A DNA stretch of 64,000 bases from Magnaporthiopsis rhizophila (GCA_003049465.1 PYSS01000147.1:1-64000), one strand, 5' to 3'; numbered from the stretch's first letter, positions 31,601 to 43,272 are shown. Notes: generated from the letters alone by a model not told the origin. Translations and numbers: made by a program.

Positions 31601-32690
31601 CCGCCATCCGACAGCAATCTGGACTTGATTGGCTTTCGTAGGGCCTGCTTGTCGAGATGAGGTTCGCCCCAGAGATCCCCTCCAGACACTGGCCTCCCCA
31701 GCACGCCCCCGGCTTCGACCGCGTATCCTGCGGGACCTCTCCATTTTTCGTCTCTTGTCCTGACACACCGAAACCGTTTGCAGCCCAGGACAGGCGGAAG
31801 AACGCGGGAAAAATGAGGTAACAAGAACCCGGCTTCGAGTCAAGGGCTCCAGCGGGCTCCCCACCAGGATCCCACCGTGATGGCCCGATCGTCGCGTGCC
31901 TTGCTCGCGGCTGGCCGCTAGCCGCGCCCTTTTGCATCCGTAATGGGCCAAGGCTCCATAATCGCGCCTCGGTCATTCGCTGGCTGCGTGTTTGCCCTGT
32001 GCATGGTCCAGACCTCACTCGCCGAGTGCCTGCCGTTGGGCATGTTGGGACCTCCGCGGACGGCAGGGACACCCCGTCCAGGTGCCTCTTCTGGAGACAA
32101 ACATGGGAGGAGCGTCCCCTCGTTTCTCCGGGCGCGTGGCCGGCGCAAAGGACGGGCCAGTGACAGCCCCCAGGGGTGCGGTACGCCGACCAAATGCTGG
32201 TGGCGGTTCGATGCCCCTGACTGTCCTGACTGCAAGACCCTCCCCGGCAATCTCTTTGACAGGCCTCCCCACACACTGTCGACTCCATTGGTGGTCCCCG
32301 CCTGCTTCTCTTATCTCGCTCATGACATATTTCCTGCTATGATGCCTACGGTATCTTTGCGCGTCTACAAATCTCGGGGATCCCCTTCTCTTCAGCTCAG
32401 ACTGTCTCTCTTTCCTCCTCCCCGCCCGCCCCTTCCCAGGTCCCCGCGACCTCCGTCGTGTCGTGTCCTGCCTCTCGTCCCTTGACTACTGTTTCCATTA
32501 GTCAAGTTTCTGTCGCACACTACCTGAATCCAAACTCCGCACCCAAGACCATCGGGTTTGCCACAGGTACACGACGGCACGTGGCCTCGGTTGGGGGCGT
32601 CTCCGCCACTACCTACCTAGTTTTATATCAGTATCGGGCTCAAGGCCTCTGTTTCTACTAGTTTTTTTCCCTTCTGGCATCACGGTCAAC
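28700..32690. other. 4-kb gap without a supported gene
   Basis: ORFs up to 230 codons (31596-32288 minus, 31943-32485 plus) overlap each other antisense and have no motif or signal sequence I can defend. No transposase, reverse transcriptase, tRNA or 5S sequence was recognised. 32380-32480 is pyrimidine-rich and probably lies in the promoter/leader of the transporter gene. Confidence 0.4.
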
Positions 32691-34409
32691 ATGTCTGCCA
32701 AGGAGCTCCACGAGAAGAGCAGCACCGAGGAGCCGAACAAGGCCATGGAGCGCCAGGTGTCTAACGGTGCTGTCCTCAGTGGCGAGGTCGGCCACATCGG
32801 TAGCAGCGAGATCGACATGGCGGACCGCACCGCCGACATCGAGAAGCACAAGGCTGTCGCCGGAGCTGCCCACTTCAACCGCCTGGGCTGGAAGCGCCTG
32901 ACGGTGGTGTTGATCGTGGAGGCTATTGCCCTCGGAAGCTTGAGCATCCCGCGCGCCTTTGCCCAGCTCGGCATGCTGGCTGGTGTAATAACAACCATTG
33001 GTCTGGGCCTCGTCGCTATTCAGTCGAGGTTGGTGCCCTCTGCGTTGCTGGTGAAATGTGTGATCGGCGCAGAAGCTAACATGCAACAGCTTCGTCGTCG
33101 GCCAAGTTAAAATTAAGCACCCGAGCGTGAGCCACTATGCTGATGCTGGCAGGCTTCTTTTTGGCCGTGTAGGCTATGAGGTCGTCGGCGTCATGTTTGC
33201 TCTACAGTAAGATCAGTTACTTGACATAATGTTTGGCACCGCCATTGGTGACAGCCGCGATGCTCGTGATGACATTGACTAACATCAACCCAACCGCAGA
33301 CTCATCTTCCTCGTCGGCTCGCACGCGTTAACAGGCGCTATCGCTTTTGGAAACTTGACCGACTATGGCACCTGCTCCGTCGTGTTTGGCGTCGTCTCTT
33401 CCATCATCCTCCTGGCCCTGGCCATTCCGCCTTCCTTTGCCGAAGTCGCGATTCTTGGTTATATCGATTTCGCCTCCATCATTCTGGCCATCCTTATTAC
33501 CATCATCGCTACTGGAGTCCAGTCCTCACATGCGCCGGGCGGACTGAGCGCCGTCGACTGGTCGCTCTGGCCTCAGCCGGACCTGACCTTCGCGCAGGGC
33601 TTCAACGCGGTGACCAACATCGTTTTCGCCTACAGCTTTGCTGTCTGCCAGTTCTCCTTCATGGACGAGATGCACACCCCCGAGGACTACGTCAAGTCCA
33701 TCTGGGCCCTTGGCCTCATCGAGATCGTCATCTACACCGTTACGGGCGCCACTGTCTATGCGTTCGTCGGGCAGTCGGTCAAGTCGCCGGCCCTGCTGTC
33801 TGCCGGCCCTCTTCTGTCCAAAATCGCCTTCGGCATTGCCCTCCCGGTCATCTTCATCTCGGGGAGCATAAACACAACATGCTGTGCTCGGTTAGTACCG
33901 CTTTCCATGGCCTCTGACTTGCCGTCCAGTTGTGCTAACGCATTGTGTGCTCTAGGTACATCCACGGCCGTTACTACAAGGATAGCGTGATCCGGTTCAT
34001 CAACACCAAGATGGGCTGGATTACCTGGCTTACGCTGATCACGATCATAACGGTGGTTGCGTTCGTGATCGCCGAGTCCATTCCCTTCTTCTCGGATCTT
34101 CTGTCGCTGTCGAGCTCCCTGTTTATCAGTGGCTTCACGTTTTACTTCCCCGCACTCATGTGGTTCATGCTCATCAAGGAGGGCAAGTGGTATGAGCGCC
34201 ACAACTGGGTCAACACGGGCATGAATGCGGGCGTTTTTCTGATTGGTGCTGCCGTCTTTGGTATCGGTACCTATTCGGCCATCCACGACATTGTAAGTCT
34301 GCTCCTTCTTATGCGCTGTTATCTATCGATCTTGGCTGACCCTTTTTAGATTGAGAAATTCACCACTGGTAAGCTCAATGGTGTTTTCTCTTGTTCGCCT
34401 CCTGCTTAA
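32691..34409 (+). CDS. AAAP-family amino-acid transporter (N. crassa Mtr-like)
   Basis: Exons 32691-33028, 33090-33206, 33300-33890, 33956-34292 and 34350-34409 close in frame to 480 aa. A hydrophilic cytosolic N terminus (about 65 aa) precedes the first membrane segment, which carries the family signature LGSLSIPRAFAQLGM. Ten or eleven membrane segments follow, including FNAVTNIVFAYSFAVCQFSF with the HTPEDYVKS loop typical of fungal neutral/aromatic amino-acid permeases. The last exon encodes the short family tail IEKFTTGKLNG. It should import amino acids at the plasma membrane by proton symport. The secreted aminopeptidase nearby would supply substrate, but no co-regulation is shown. Confidence 0.9.
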
Positions 34410-35240
34410 TTGGATGTTGGCTATGGCGCGTTTGCGTCCATGGCTGGGGCTCATGTATGGAATGACGTATCTGGATAGCGAACGTCCATCAGTTTTTTGA
34501 TTGGTACTGGTCTGTTATGTTAGGGTCGTGTTTCTAGGCTTGTCAACACGCTTTTCCCGAATGTCTACCCTGTTTGATGCCCCGCCTTGCATGTTTTTTT
34601 TTCTGGGTGGAGTGATTTTCACGCAACCCCTTTTCCGTACCGGATCTCGGCAACGTGGAAATACCGCGGACAGTGATTGCACAGCCACAGCACCCCTCGG
34701 TGGCAAGTTCGGCATGCTGCCGGCCCCGCAGCTGCCCACGTGGCCGAGCCAATCGGCGGGATGGAAAACGGCACGCGGCGGGCCACAGTCGGCGCCGCGG
34801 ACCGTCAGCTCCGCGTTTCTGTTTGGGCCTTGCTTTCTCGGGGCGTACAAGGCAGGGGGCGTCGCGGCATTTGCTGGGCCATGTCGATCTGCTGGTAGTG
34901 AGTTGGGTTTGTATAGATTGAGCATTCCAGTCGAGATGGGTTCATCTAACCGTTCCCAACGGCCGGCCCCAGACCCGGCTCGATATGCACCCAGCCCGCT
35001 AGGTACCTTGCTAAGTGACGTAGGCGGCCTGCAGCTACCCCCGCTTAGCTGAGCTCGCCGATTTCGGGTACAAATCGAAACCGTCGGGCGCCGTGCGGCT
35101 TCGGGCTTCAGTCCGTAGTTGCCTCGCATGCCCACGCTATTAAGGTAGCCAACCCCTAGCCATCCCGGTTACTTGACTGAGTCGAGAGAGGGCAGACGCA
35201 AGCATAGCAGACACACGCCCGCCATCCCAGCTCGCCCGAC
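34410..35240. other. intergenic region upstream of the GH94 gene
   Basis: No gene. ORFs on both strands here are antisense pairs with no motif. It holds the GH94 promoter. Confidence 0.5.
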
Positions 35241-37182
35241 ATGACAGACATAGCCGCATCCCGCGATGGGCGCTACGAGCTCACCAGCCCGACAGCCATG
35301 CCCGCCGCCGCCGGCTTCCTCTGGAACCAGCGCATGATGATCCAGGCCACCTGCCGCGGCTACGCCACCGCGCAGTTCATGCAGCCGGAGCCGGCAAAGT
35401 ACTCGTACGCCCCAAACGTCGAGGCCAAGACGTTTATGCAGCCGGAGCAGACCTACTACGCCCACCACCCGGGCCGCTTCGTCTACGTGCGCGACGACGA
35501 CTCGGGCGCCGTGTTTTCCGCCCCCTACGAGCCCGTCCGCGCCCGCCTGGACAAGTTCGTCTTCTCCGTCGGCAAGAGCGACATCCGCTGGCGCGCCGAG
35601 CTGGGCGGCGTCCGCGTCGACATGGAGCTCCTGCTGCCGACCCACGACGTTGCAGAGCTGTGGACCGTGCGCGTTACAAACCTATCCGACAAACCCCGAC
35701 GCCTCAGCATCTTCCCGCACTTCACCATCGGCTACATGTCGTGGATGAACCAGTCGGCTAGCTGGAGACCGGAGCTCGGCGGCATCGTCGGCAAGTGCGT
35801 CACCCCCTACCAGAAAGCCGAGGACTGGTTCAAGAACAAGCACCTCAAGGATCGCACCTATTTTCTGTGTGAGAAGGAGCCCCTCGCCTGGGAGGCCCGG
35901 CATTCAGCATTTGAGGGCGAGGGCGGTCTGCATGCCCCTTCGGCGCTGCGTACCCCGACGCTCTCCAACAGCGACGCCAACTACGAGACCCCGACCGCCG
36001 CGGTTCAGTACCGCGAGGAACTGGCGGCCGGCGCTCACGCCGAATACCGCTTCTTGTTCGGGCCGGCATACGACGACGCCGAGGTGCGCACGATGCGGGA
36101 GCGCTACCTCAACAACGGCAGCGGCGCGGCCTTTGACGCCGTCCGGCGCGACTACGCCGCCTACATCGACAAGGGTCGGGGCTGCCTGCGGATCTCGACG
36201 CCGGATCACGGGCTGGACGACTTTGTCAACAACTGGCTCGCGCGCCAGGTCTACTACCACGGCGATGTCAACCGGCTGACGACGGACCCGCAGACGCGCA
36301 ACTACCTGCAGGATAATATGGGAATGTCGTACATCCAACCCACCGTGGCGCGTGCAGCATTCCTCAAGGCGCTGTCGCAGCAGGCAGAGACGGGCGCCAT
36401 GCCGGACGGGATCCTGCTCGCCGAGGGCGCCGAGCTCAAATACATCAACCAGGTGCCGCACACGGACCACTGCGTCTGGCTGCCCGTCACGCTCGAGGCG
36501 TACCTGGCCGAGACGGCCGACTACGGGCTCCTGGACGAGGCCGTGCCGGGGACCTCGGACGGGAAGACGCTGACGGCGTTTCAGCGCTTCTGCCTCGCCA
36601 TGGACTGGCTGCTGTCGGACCGAGCTCGCGACGGCCGGGGGCTCAGCTACATCGCCCAGGGTGACTGGTGCGACCCCATGAACATGGTCGGGTACAAGGG
36701 CATCGGCGTCTCGGGGTGGCTGACGATCGCGACGGCGTTTGCGCTCAATATCTGGGCTGGCGTGTGCGAGCGCCGCGGTGAGCACGACCTGGCGACCAAG
36801 TACCGCGCTGGTGCGGCCGATGTCAACGCTGCTGCCAACGCGCACTTCTGGACCGAAGACGGAGGCTGGTTCGCGCGCGGAATCACCGACGACGGCGTCA
36901 TCTTTGGCGTGCCCTCCGACCCGCAGGGTAGACTGTGGCTCAACCCGCAGAGTTTCGCCATGCTCGGCGGCGCCGTCACGGATGCCCACAAGATCGAGGG
37001 GATTTTGAATCAGATCGACGTGCAGCTTTCCACACCCTACGGCGTGCAAATGTTCGCGCCCGCCTTCACGGCCATGCGAGAGGACGTCGGGCGCGTGACG
37101 CAAAAGGCGCCCGGGTCGGCCGAGAACGCGGCCGTGTACAACCACGCGGCCATCTTTTACGCGCACGCCCTGTATTCCCTGG

Positions 37183-37278
<96 letters not shown>

Positions 37279-37769
37279 TTAACATCAACGGAGGCAGACA
37301 TGGACAGGCGGGCCGCGCGTACGAGGTGCTGCGGCGCATGATCCCCGGCCCGGACGAGGAGGATCTGCTGCGTCGAGGCCAGCTGCCCGTCTATATACCC
37401 AACTACTACCGTGGCGCGTGGCACGAGTTCCCGCGTACCGCGGGGCGGTCGTCGCAGCTGTTCAACACGGGAACGATCAGCTGGGTGTACAGGTGTCTGG
37501 TCGAGGGCCTCTGTGGGCTCCGGGGTGATTCTGCTGGCGGGTTGTTGGTTAACCCGCAGATGCCGCCCTCGTGGGAGGGCATGAGCGTCACGAGGCTGTT
37601 TCGGGGTGCGACCTTTGAAGTTAAGGTTGTGAGGTCTGCGGAGGATAAGGTTGACGGGGTCAGGGTGAGGTATGAGGGGAGTGCGGAGTGGTTGCCCGAG
37701 GCGCGGATTCCGGGCGGGGAGATTGAGGCTGGGAAAACGTATCGACTGGATGTGGTGGTGCCGAAGTAG
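35241..37769 (+). CDS. GH94 glycoside phosphorylase, probable cellobionic acid phosphorylase
   Basis: An intronless frame of 842 aa with no signal peptide, so cytosolic. It has the GH94 layout: N-terminal beta-sandwich (GRFVYVRDDDSG), helical linker, (alpha/alpha)6 barrel and C-terminal strand domain. Barrel motifs include VNNWLARQVYYHGDV, VPHTDHCVWLP and QGDWCDPMNMVG; Asp478 of GDWCD is the likely general acid. The fungal sequence type matches N. crassa cellobionic acid phosphorylase, which splits cellobionate with phosphate into glucose 1-phosphate and gluconate. The choice among GH94 substrates is inference. Residues 649-679 are 31 consecutive Asn encoded by pure AAC, inserted after YSLD where homologues have a short loop. 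The frame stays open through it. Confidence 0.87.
37185..37277 (+). repeat. (AAC)31 microsatellite inside the GH94 coding region
   Basis: Thirty-one perfect AAC codons, followed by the interrupted ATTAACATCAAC, make a poly-Asn loop in the phosphorylase. Confidence 0.97.
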
Positions 37770-37866
37770 GTGGACTGGAAAAGTTTGGCTTTTGGATACG
37801 GTATCAGGCTGTGGATGTACAGGTGGATTGGAAAAGTTTCGTTAGACATGCTATCAGGCTATGGAC
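37769..37866 (+). repeat. imperfect tandem duplication just after the GH94 stop codon
   Basis: GGTGGACTGGAAAAGTTT...GTATCAGGCTGTGGATG is followed by GGTGGATTGGAAAAGTTT...CTATCAGGCTATGGACG, period about 50 nt. Confidence 0.65.
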
Positions 37867-38352
37867 GAAGTCTGATGTCCTTCGTGACTGCATGCTGGAT
37901 CATACCCGCTACCTAGACGGAGGGATTTTCTTGGTCTCTTTGGCTTACTCTATCTGGATCATTCTGGGCTGGGGTGGGGGAAAATCATCAAAGGGAAGGG
38001 CCACATAGTCATTATTAGATGATAGAACAGCGGGGTTTCCCTTCTGGCAAAAGATGAGGCTGCGCAGGGGATGTGTTGAAACGACAGCGTGGAAGAAAAC
38101 AAACGCCACAGAACACCCGGGCGTGGCTTCTTGATGCTCCCAGGTTCTCTCTACCTCCGTAAAGACGGGGTTGCCCACGCCAGACAAGAGCATTACGGCC
38201 TACGCCGCGTCGTCTGACTGGCAATTTCGCGCGCGCCGGCCCGGGCTCATCTGATGTTGTCCACATCCGGCATCATCCTGGGCATGTCATACTTCTTGGA
38301 CCAGCTACCGCTGTTATCCAGGGTAAGGATGCCCTCGTATCGAACGCGTTAT
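37867..38352. other. intergenic, nothing recognised
   Basis: No coding or RNA signal was found. Confidence 0.4.
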
Positions 38353-39540
38353 TTATGGTCTCAACGCAACCCGGCCCATCAGCGAGATGTGCAGCGCGGA
38401 ACTCGCCGAGCCGTTGCTGGCGCAGTCCTTGATCACAGCCCTCACCAGCCACTGCGCGCGCTGGCGCATGTCGATGTCCTCGCGGCCGAAGACAACGCAG
38501 ATGACATTGCCTGCTCTATTACTCTTGCTCAAAGTTAGCTCGATGAGAGATGAAATCTCGAGCGAGAGGCACTGGCTACACGGACCTTTGAGCAGCTCCC
38601 GCTTGATGACGTTGAGGACCGGCTTGGGCCATACCCGGCGTCCATGTAGATCCAGTAGCCCATGTCGATCTTTGCGACCACCGCGAACTCTTCTTCTGTA
38701 CCGGGTGGCTCATCTAGCGGCCTCTCCATAGTAGAGTGAGTTGTCCAGCAGATGTGGCGCAGCGCCGCCGCGTTTTGCAGGACCATGCTCACGCGCAGGG
38801 GCGGATGATATCGACGATGCCGGCTGGGTCTTTTCGCTTCTCGTACGTGACCGTGAAGGCTCGAACCGAGCCCGGGCGGCGCCGTCATCGGCCGGAGCCG
38901 GGCTGCAAGAAGACACCGCCGCTGACAGGCGGAAGCCGTAGGGGAACAGACTGTAACATTCGTTGGGCGCCTGTTCCTACCGCGGACTGGTGCTGGCCCT
39001 CGGGGCTCTGCATGGCGCCTAATATCGGTATGGGTGACCCCGGATTCGCCCTTGGTGGGCAAAAAGGCCAGGACCTCGATGCCTCAGTGGAAGGTCAAGC
39101 GGTCGCCGTGGGGCGTGGGGCCGACGCCGTGGTCGGGCGCGTTGTCGATGGTGGAGCCGTAACGCCAACTCGGGCAGTTGAGCCAGACACGGCCCTGGAG
39201 CTCGCGCTCGCGCGGGTGGCCCTTCAGCCGCATAAACGTACCGCCAGGTCGACCACGACGTAGCATTCGTCAGCGCTGGCCTCTGACACCCGGTGAACCT
39301 GCGTACCTAGGTACCCCAGGCTCACGACGGCGCTTCCCAGCACGCGGGGCGCCGCGCCGCTCTGGCCCCTTGCTGAAGATCCACAGGGGCGCCTCGAGGT
39401 TGGCGCAGGCGCACACGACCACCTGCACGTCCGACACGGACCGCAGGTACACGGGGCAGCTATCGATGAACTCCTCGCCGTCGAGCAGGCAGTGCATGTC
39501 GCACGCCTGGCAGTCTGGGTTGACATAGTGTACGAGCTAC
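38353..39540 (-). pseudogene. multi-frameshift pseudogene of an unknown protein
   Basis: Strongly protein-like blocks succeed one another on the minus strand but in different frames: MHCLLDGEEFIDSCPVYLRS and VVVCACANLEAPLWIFSKG; then APRVLGSAVVSLGYLGTQVH and ADECYVVVDL; then MRLKGHPRERELQGRVWLN and DNAPDHGVGPTPHGDRLTFH; then, after TGA, GIEVLAFLPTKGE; then EEFAVVAKIDMGYWIYMDAG; and finally KPVLNVIKRELLKG through FGREDIDMRQRAQW to a stop at 38353. At least three single-frame shifts and one or more stops interrupt it, and none looks like an intron boundary. I do not recognise the family. Confidence 0.55.
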
Positions 39541-41934
39541 GGTCATTAGATACCCGCATGTCATTAAGGCAGCAGGCGAATCTCCAACCTTAGCACGTCA
39601 AGCGCTTCGGCGTGTTCCACCAAGCATAGGATATGGCACTCAGACTGCAGAAGTGTTCTTGCCGCATATCCCCAAAACTCGCACATGATCCACGCTCTAT
39701 CGGACAACCGCCTAAGGGATGTCCCGGCATAGGAGCATGTAGTGGACCGTTCCACTGAGCTGATGAGATCGATGTGCGTGGGTTGATAGGATAGCTCGGA
39801 TGCTCTCGTCGGGCCCTTCGGTTCTTGTCTAGCCGATCGGTCTGAGCGCCATGCAGCCGTAGACAAACTGCTGGCATTATTTACCGGTGGTTTTGAGTAG
39901 TAAATGCTTTGGTCGAAATTTGGACCGAGTCTCGAAATATGTCGAGAAGTGTGGGTTCATGGTGGAATCATGCCTGGATCCCTGCCAACTTCCCCGGCGG
40001 TAGATAAGCAGTCATGCTCGAAGCCCTAGCTGTAAGCTCCGTGCTAGTTATGGACTTGAAAGAGGGGAAAGCTTGGGATCATTTATTGGTAGCCACGAAG
40101 CCGAGCTGTCCTGGAATTGTCTCCATGCTCTTCGGCATCAGAAACTCCCCCGAGCAGGTCAGAAACTGCTTTGTTCTGCATGGTAGAGTAGTGTCTAGAT
40201 GCCTCGAGGAGTGCCTTTTAAATACACAAACAACGATTAACAATGCAAAACAGCCCTTCTCGCGCCTCGCCTCCCGACCGCGGGAAGTCGGTAGTGGAAA
40301 TAGTATGACGGACCGAACCTTGGCCCGCCGTATGATAGCCCGTGCCGGGCTAGTTTGCCTTCGTTCAAACCTTACGTCGACTCATCGGCGCCATTACAAC
40401 ATCCGGGCCGACCTGCCACCGCCTTCGCATGTGAAGCCGCCGGTGCGGCCATTGCAAAAGGTCTGCCCCGGATACAGTTGGCGGGCCTCTTTCAAGTCCG
40501 CGCACCGAAATCTCCGTTTTTCCAAGTCCCGAATCTACAACTTATTATCCAGACCGCATACGGCAAAACAGCCACGGGGAGACCGCCATCAAGTCCCCTC
40601 AGCGAGCGGATTACCATCCCCGGCGGAGCTCCATAGAAAAATGGGAGGAGCCCCTGAAGCAGCTGTTGCTGGTGCTCAAGAACCAGCCAGGGGTAATCCA
40701 CACCGCTGGGCCAGTGGCCCGAGGACCCAAGCAGGGTGGGGTATTTGGTCGGTATGTCGTCGCCATTCCCGGGCGCGGCGTGGGCACGGAGATCCAGCAT
40801 GTCAATTCAACTTCCCGATCAAGGGCTGTGGTCACGCGAACATGTACTTGGGCCAGTTCCGGATGTTATCTAATGTTCTCGTCTCTCAAAGCTCACCGAG
40901 CCCGGTTCCCGCGCTGGTCCTAACATGCTTAGTGCCTTTCCTTTTTTGTGTAGACGTTAAATGTCCTACCGGGAGCACATGCGCAGCTGCGCGTCTGCAG
41001 CTCAGGCTTTGGGACGGATGTGACTCTTACCAATCCGTCTTTTGGGCATCCCCTTCTGTAGTGGAGTATGTCGGGTCCGCGTCGGTGCTGAAGATTTGTA
41101 TTGGGGCCTAGCGCTATGCCAGGGAGAGATGGCAGTCCCCGGAATCTACCAACTTTTAAAACCATGCTTCCCAAAAGTTGGATAATCTCCTCGCAACCCC
41201 TCGGATATAGCTCGCCGGGTATCTCCAGGTGGGCCGGCGGGTAAAGAAGAAGAAAACACACCCCATTTGGAGATGTCCGACCAGTCGCTGCAGGGTCGCA
41301 GGGAGCAGCTCGAGTAAATGCCGATAACAACCAGCAAAGTGCCTTAAGGAGAGAGGATTGAACTTCGAGAGCCCTTCTGCCAGCAGCCTGACCGCATATA
41401 GCATCGCTAACCAAGGGCGCCGACCGTTCGCTGGGTTTTCAGCAGCATAGCCGCGTTGGCTTCAAATTACCCCTGAGCATTGGCGAGCCCCTTAAGCCTT
41501 TGCCCGTGGATTGGAATAACGGTCAGAGACGCACCAATCATAGTCACAGTGACTGCCAACGAAGTAAATGGTCACACCGGTTACAGGCAATGGAAGACAG
41601 GAGGGTTCTGCCCAGGGCCGCCATTGCCGATGTATGTCCCGCCGTCCTCATGTCGCTCCCTCGCCATATACTAACCGTCCACCGCCACGACACAAAACAG
41701 GCCACAGAAAACGTCGGCAAGCCCATCCCCAAACCTCTCCTCGCGTTCTAGTTCAAGGCGACATCTTATGGCGCAAAGGCGGCAGCCTAGCATCGGGCAA
41801 GGCGTCGCTTCCCAATGCAAGCGCCGCGTCCGCGGTAGGAGTCGACTCGCGCTCCCTCTCAAGCCCAACCTCCGCGCTGCTGACGTCCTCGGCGATGTCA
41901 TGACACCCCGACCGATGCCGCCGCCGACACAGGT
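39541..41934. other. 2.4-kb gap, no gene I can defend
   Basis: A 365-codon plus-strand ORF (40014-41111) overlaps a more protein-like 102-codon minus frame (40492-40800), and neither has a motif. A minus-strand stretch at 39564-39866 (SDRAWIMCEFWGYAARTLL) could be an upstream exon of the neighbouring pseudogene. Confidence 0.35.
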
Positions 41935-42471
41935 GTCTACCGCTCCGTGCCGTCCGACTAGAGCCTGGACCCGCTCAACCCCAAACTCAACGCGCTGCCC
42001 ATCTTCGCAGCGCACTCCCGGCGGCACGCGCATCTGGCGGCGATGTGCGCGGAGTCGGGAATGACCTGGCGTGGGCCAGCGGCGTCAGCGGGCCGTTGCT
42101 GGACCGGAACCTACGCACAACGGTTCGTGCAGATCGGCATGTTCAACCACAAGCCACGCTCGTGGACGGCGGCGGCAATGCCGTGCCCTGAGCGCTGCAT
42201 GACGACGACGACGTCGGCCGGGCCGTGGCCAAGCTGCTCTGCAGCTAGCGGAGAGACGGAGAATAGGGCCGTGTTCGTGCAGACGTGCGCGCGGAGCCTA
42301 AGCCGGACGCCGGAGCCGTACCGGGAGGCGCTTAGTACTGGGCTCAGCGACTTGGATGTGAGGTGCGCCGGCTCCAGTGCCGTTTACGACTACGCCATGA
42401 AGGAACGTGCGGCAGATAAGGTGGACGATGCGCACGTGCTTGGCGCCCTGGCTAGGAGTGTCGGATGCTGA
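41935..42471 (+). pseudogene. relic of an NmrA-like NAD(P)-binding protein
   Basis: Blocks align by eye with the C-terminal two thirds of fungal NmrA/isoflavone-reductase-like proteins: YRSVPSD-stop-SLDPLNPKLNALPIFA matches the family FIPSEYG...NP...LP.F segment, GPLLDRNLRT matches the GAFLDWGL segment, ATLVDGGGNAV and VGRAVAKLL follow, and GETENRAVFVQTCA matches ETANR.VYVQ. TAG at 41959-41961 replaces the aromatic codon of the SEY/SEF motif, and the middle blocks lie in another frame. The N-terminal GxxGxxG half is missing or unrecognisable. Confidence 0.65.
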
Positions 42472-42692
42472 GCTGACACGGGTCATAAGGAAGTGCGCCA
42501 AGAAGGGCTCGGTGGTAGGCGTGTAGAACCAAAACTGTCCCCTTTCTTTTTAGCCTTTTAGTAATTGGAGAAGTACAAGCCCTGCCGTCCGCCAGCCTAT
42601 TCGCCCAACTCAACCGCCCGCATCCCGCTGGTGATGTCGTCCACAGAAGCCGGTTCCGCGGATTCATCATCAGAGTCGACGAAAACAATCCA

Positions 42693-43160
42693 CTACGTTT
42701 TTCCGACTCGAGAGACGTGCTCGACGGGCGCATTTCCTTCAGTGCTCCGAATGGCGCTACCCGGGATGCGATGTAGGAAGATGAACTCGTGCTCTCCGTG
42801 TTCGTACGGGATTCCCAGTCTGGAGGCGAGTCCTCTCGCATCGAATATGTATACCCCGTCGGATAGGGTCGTGGTGTCGATCTCGTAAATCTCGATCCCA
42901 TGATCCTTGTTCTTCCAGTTCTTCGCGTGGTCGTAGCAGCTGAACGTCGACTGAAAACAGGTCGAGTCTCTATTTTTCCAGTTGAAGTGATCTTCTGCGG
43001 CGAACGACAATCGCAACTTGGTGGTAATCTCGCGGGTGGGGTCTGCGGCCACCAGGTCCCCGGACAACTCGTCTCGTTTAAACCGAGAGTTCCAGTGCTT
43101 CACCTTCCAGAGCGTAGCCGGAGGGGAGTGGCATCTGTAGCTTTCTAGATCGAAGGGCAT
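42693..43160 (-). CDS. DUF7587-like small protein
   Basis: An intact 155-codon frame starts MPFDLESYRC. Its layout resembles the fungal DUF7587 domain: LWKVKHWNSRF near the start, HFNWKNRDSTCFQSTFS in the middle, then HAKNWKNKDHG, IEIYEIDTTTL, VYIFDARGLASRLGI and the closing HEFIFLHRIPGSAI. Such proteins have the R...S-T-F...EID arrangement of ART-like folds, but I see no proof of ADP-ribosyltransferase activity. A TATA box lies about 115 nt upstream. Neighbours on both sides are relics, so this is the only clearly intact gene in the 38-46 kb stretch. The family assignment is from memory. Confidence 0.6.
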   Translation of the reverse strand: MPFDLESYRCHSPPATLWKVKHWNSRFKRDELSGDLVAADPTREITTKLRLSFAAEDHFNWKNRDSTCFQSTFSCYDHAKNWKNKDHGIEIYEIDTTTLSDGVYIFDARGLASRLGIPYEHGEHEFIFLHRIPGSAIRSTEGNAPVEHVSRVGKT

Positions 43161-43272
43161 GGATGGATAGGTACGTGTGTGTTTGGGGGTCGATATCGGG
43201 GAATACCGCGTCCAACAAAAAATTGTGAAGTTAATGCTGAGGGATGCTGAGTAGAAGGATTCTGTCAGGCTC

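Noticed and set aside
31596..32485. Overlapping 230-codon minus and 180-codon plus ORFs upstream of the transporter
   Set aside because: They are antisense to each other with no domain, signal peptide or intron support. The region reads as promoter/leader DNA.
35904..37424. 506-codon minus-strand ORF with a poly-Val run
   Set aside because: It is the antisense shadow of the GH94 gene; poly-Val is the complement of the (AAC)n tract.
40014..41111. 365-codon plus-strand ORF
   Set aside because: Composition is not protein-like in any consistent way, there is no motif, and a more natural-looking minus-strand frame overlaps it. Probably chance openness in GC-rich DNA.
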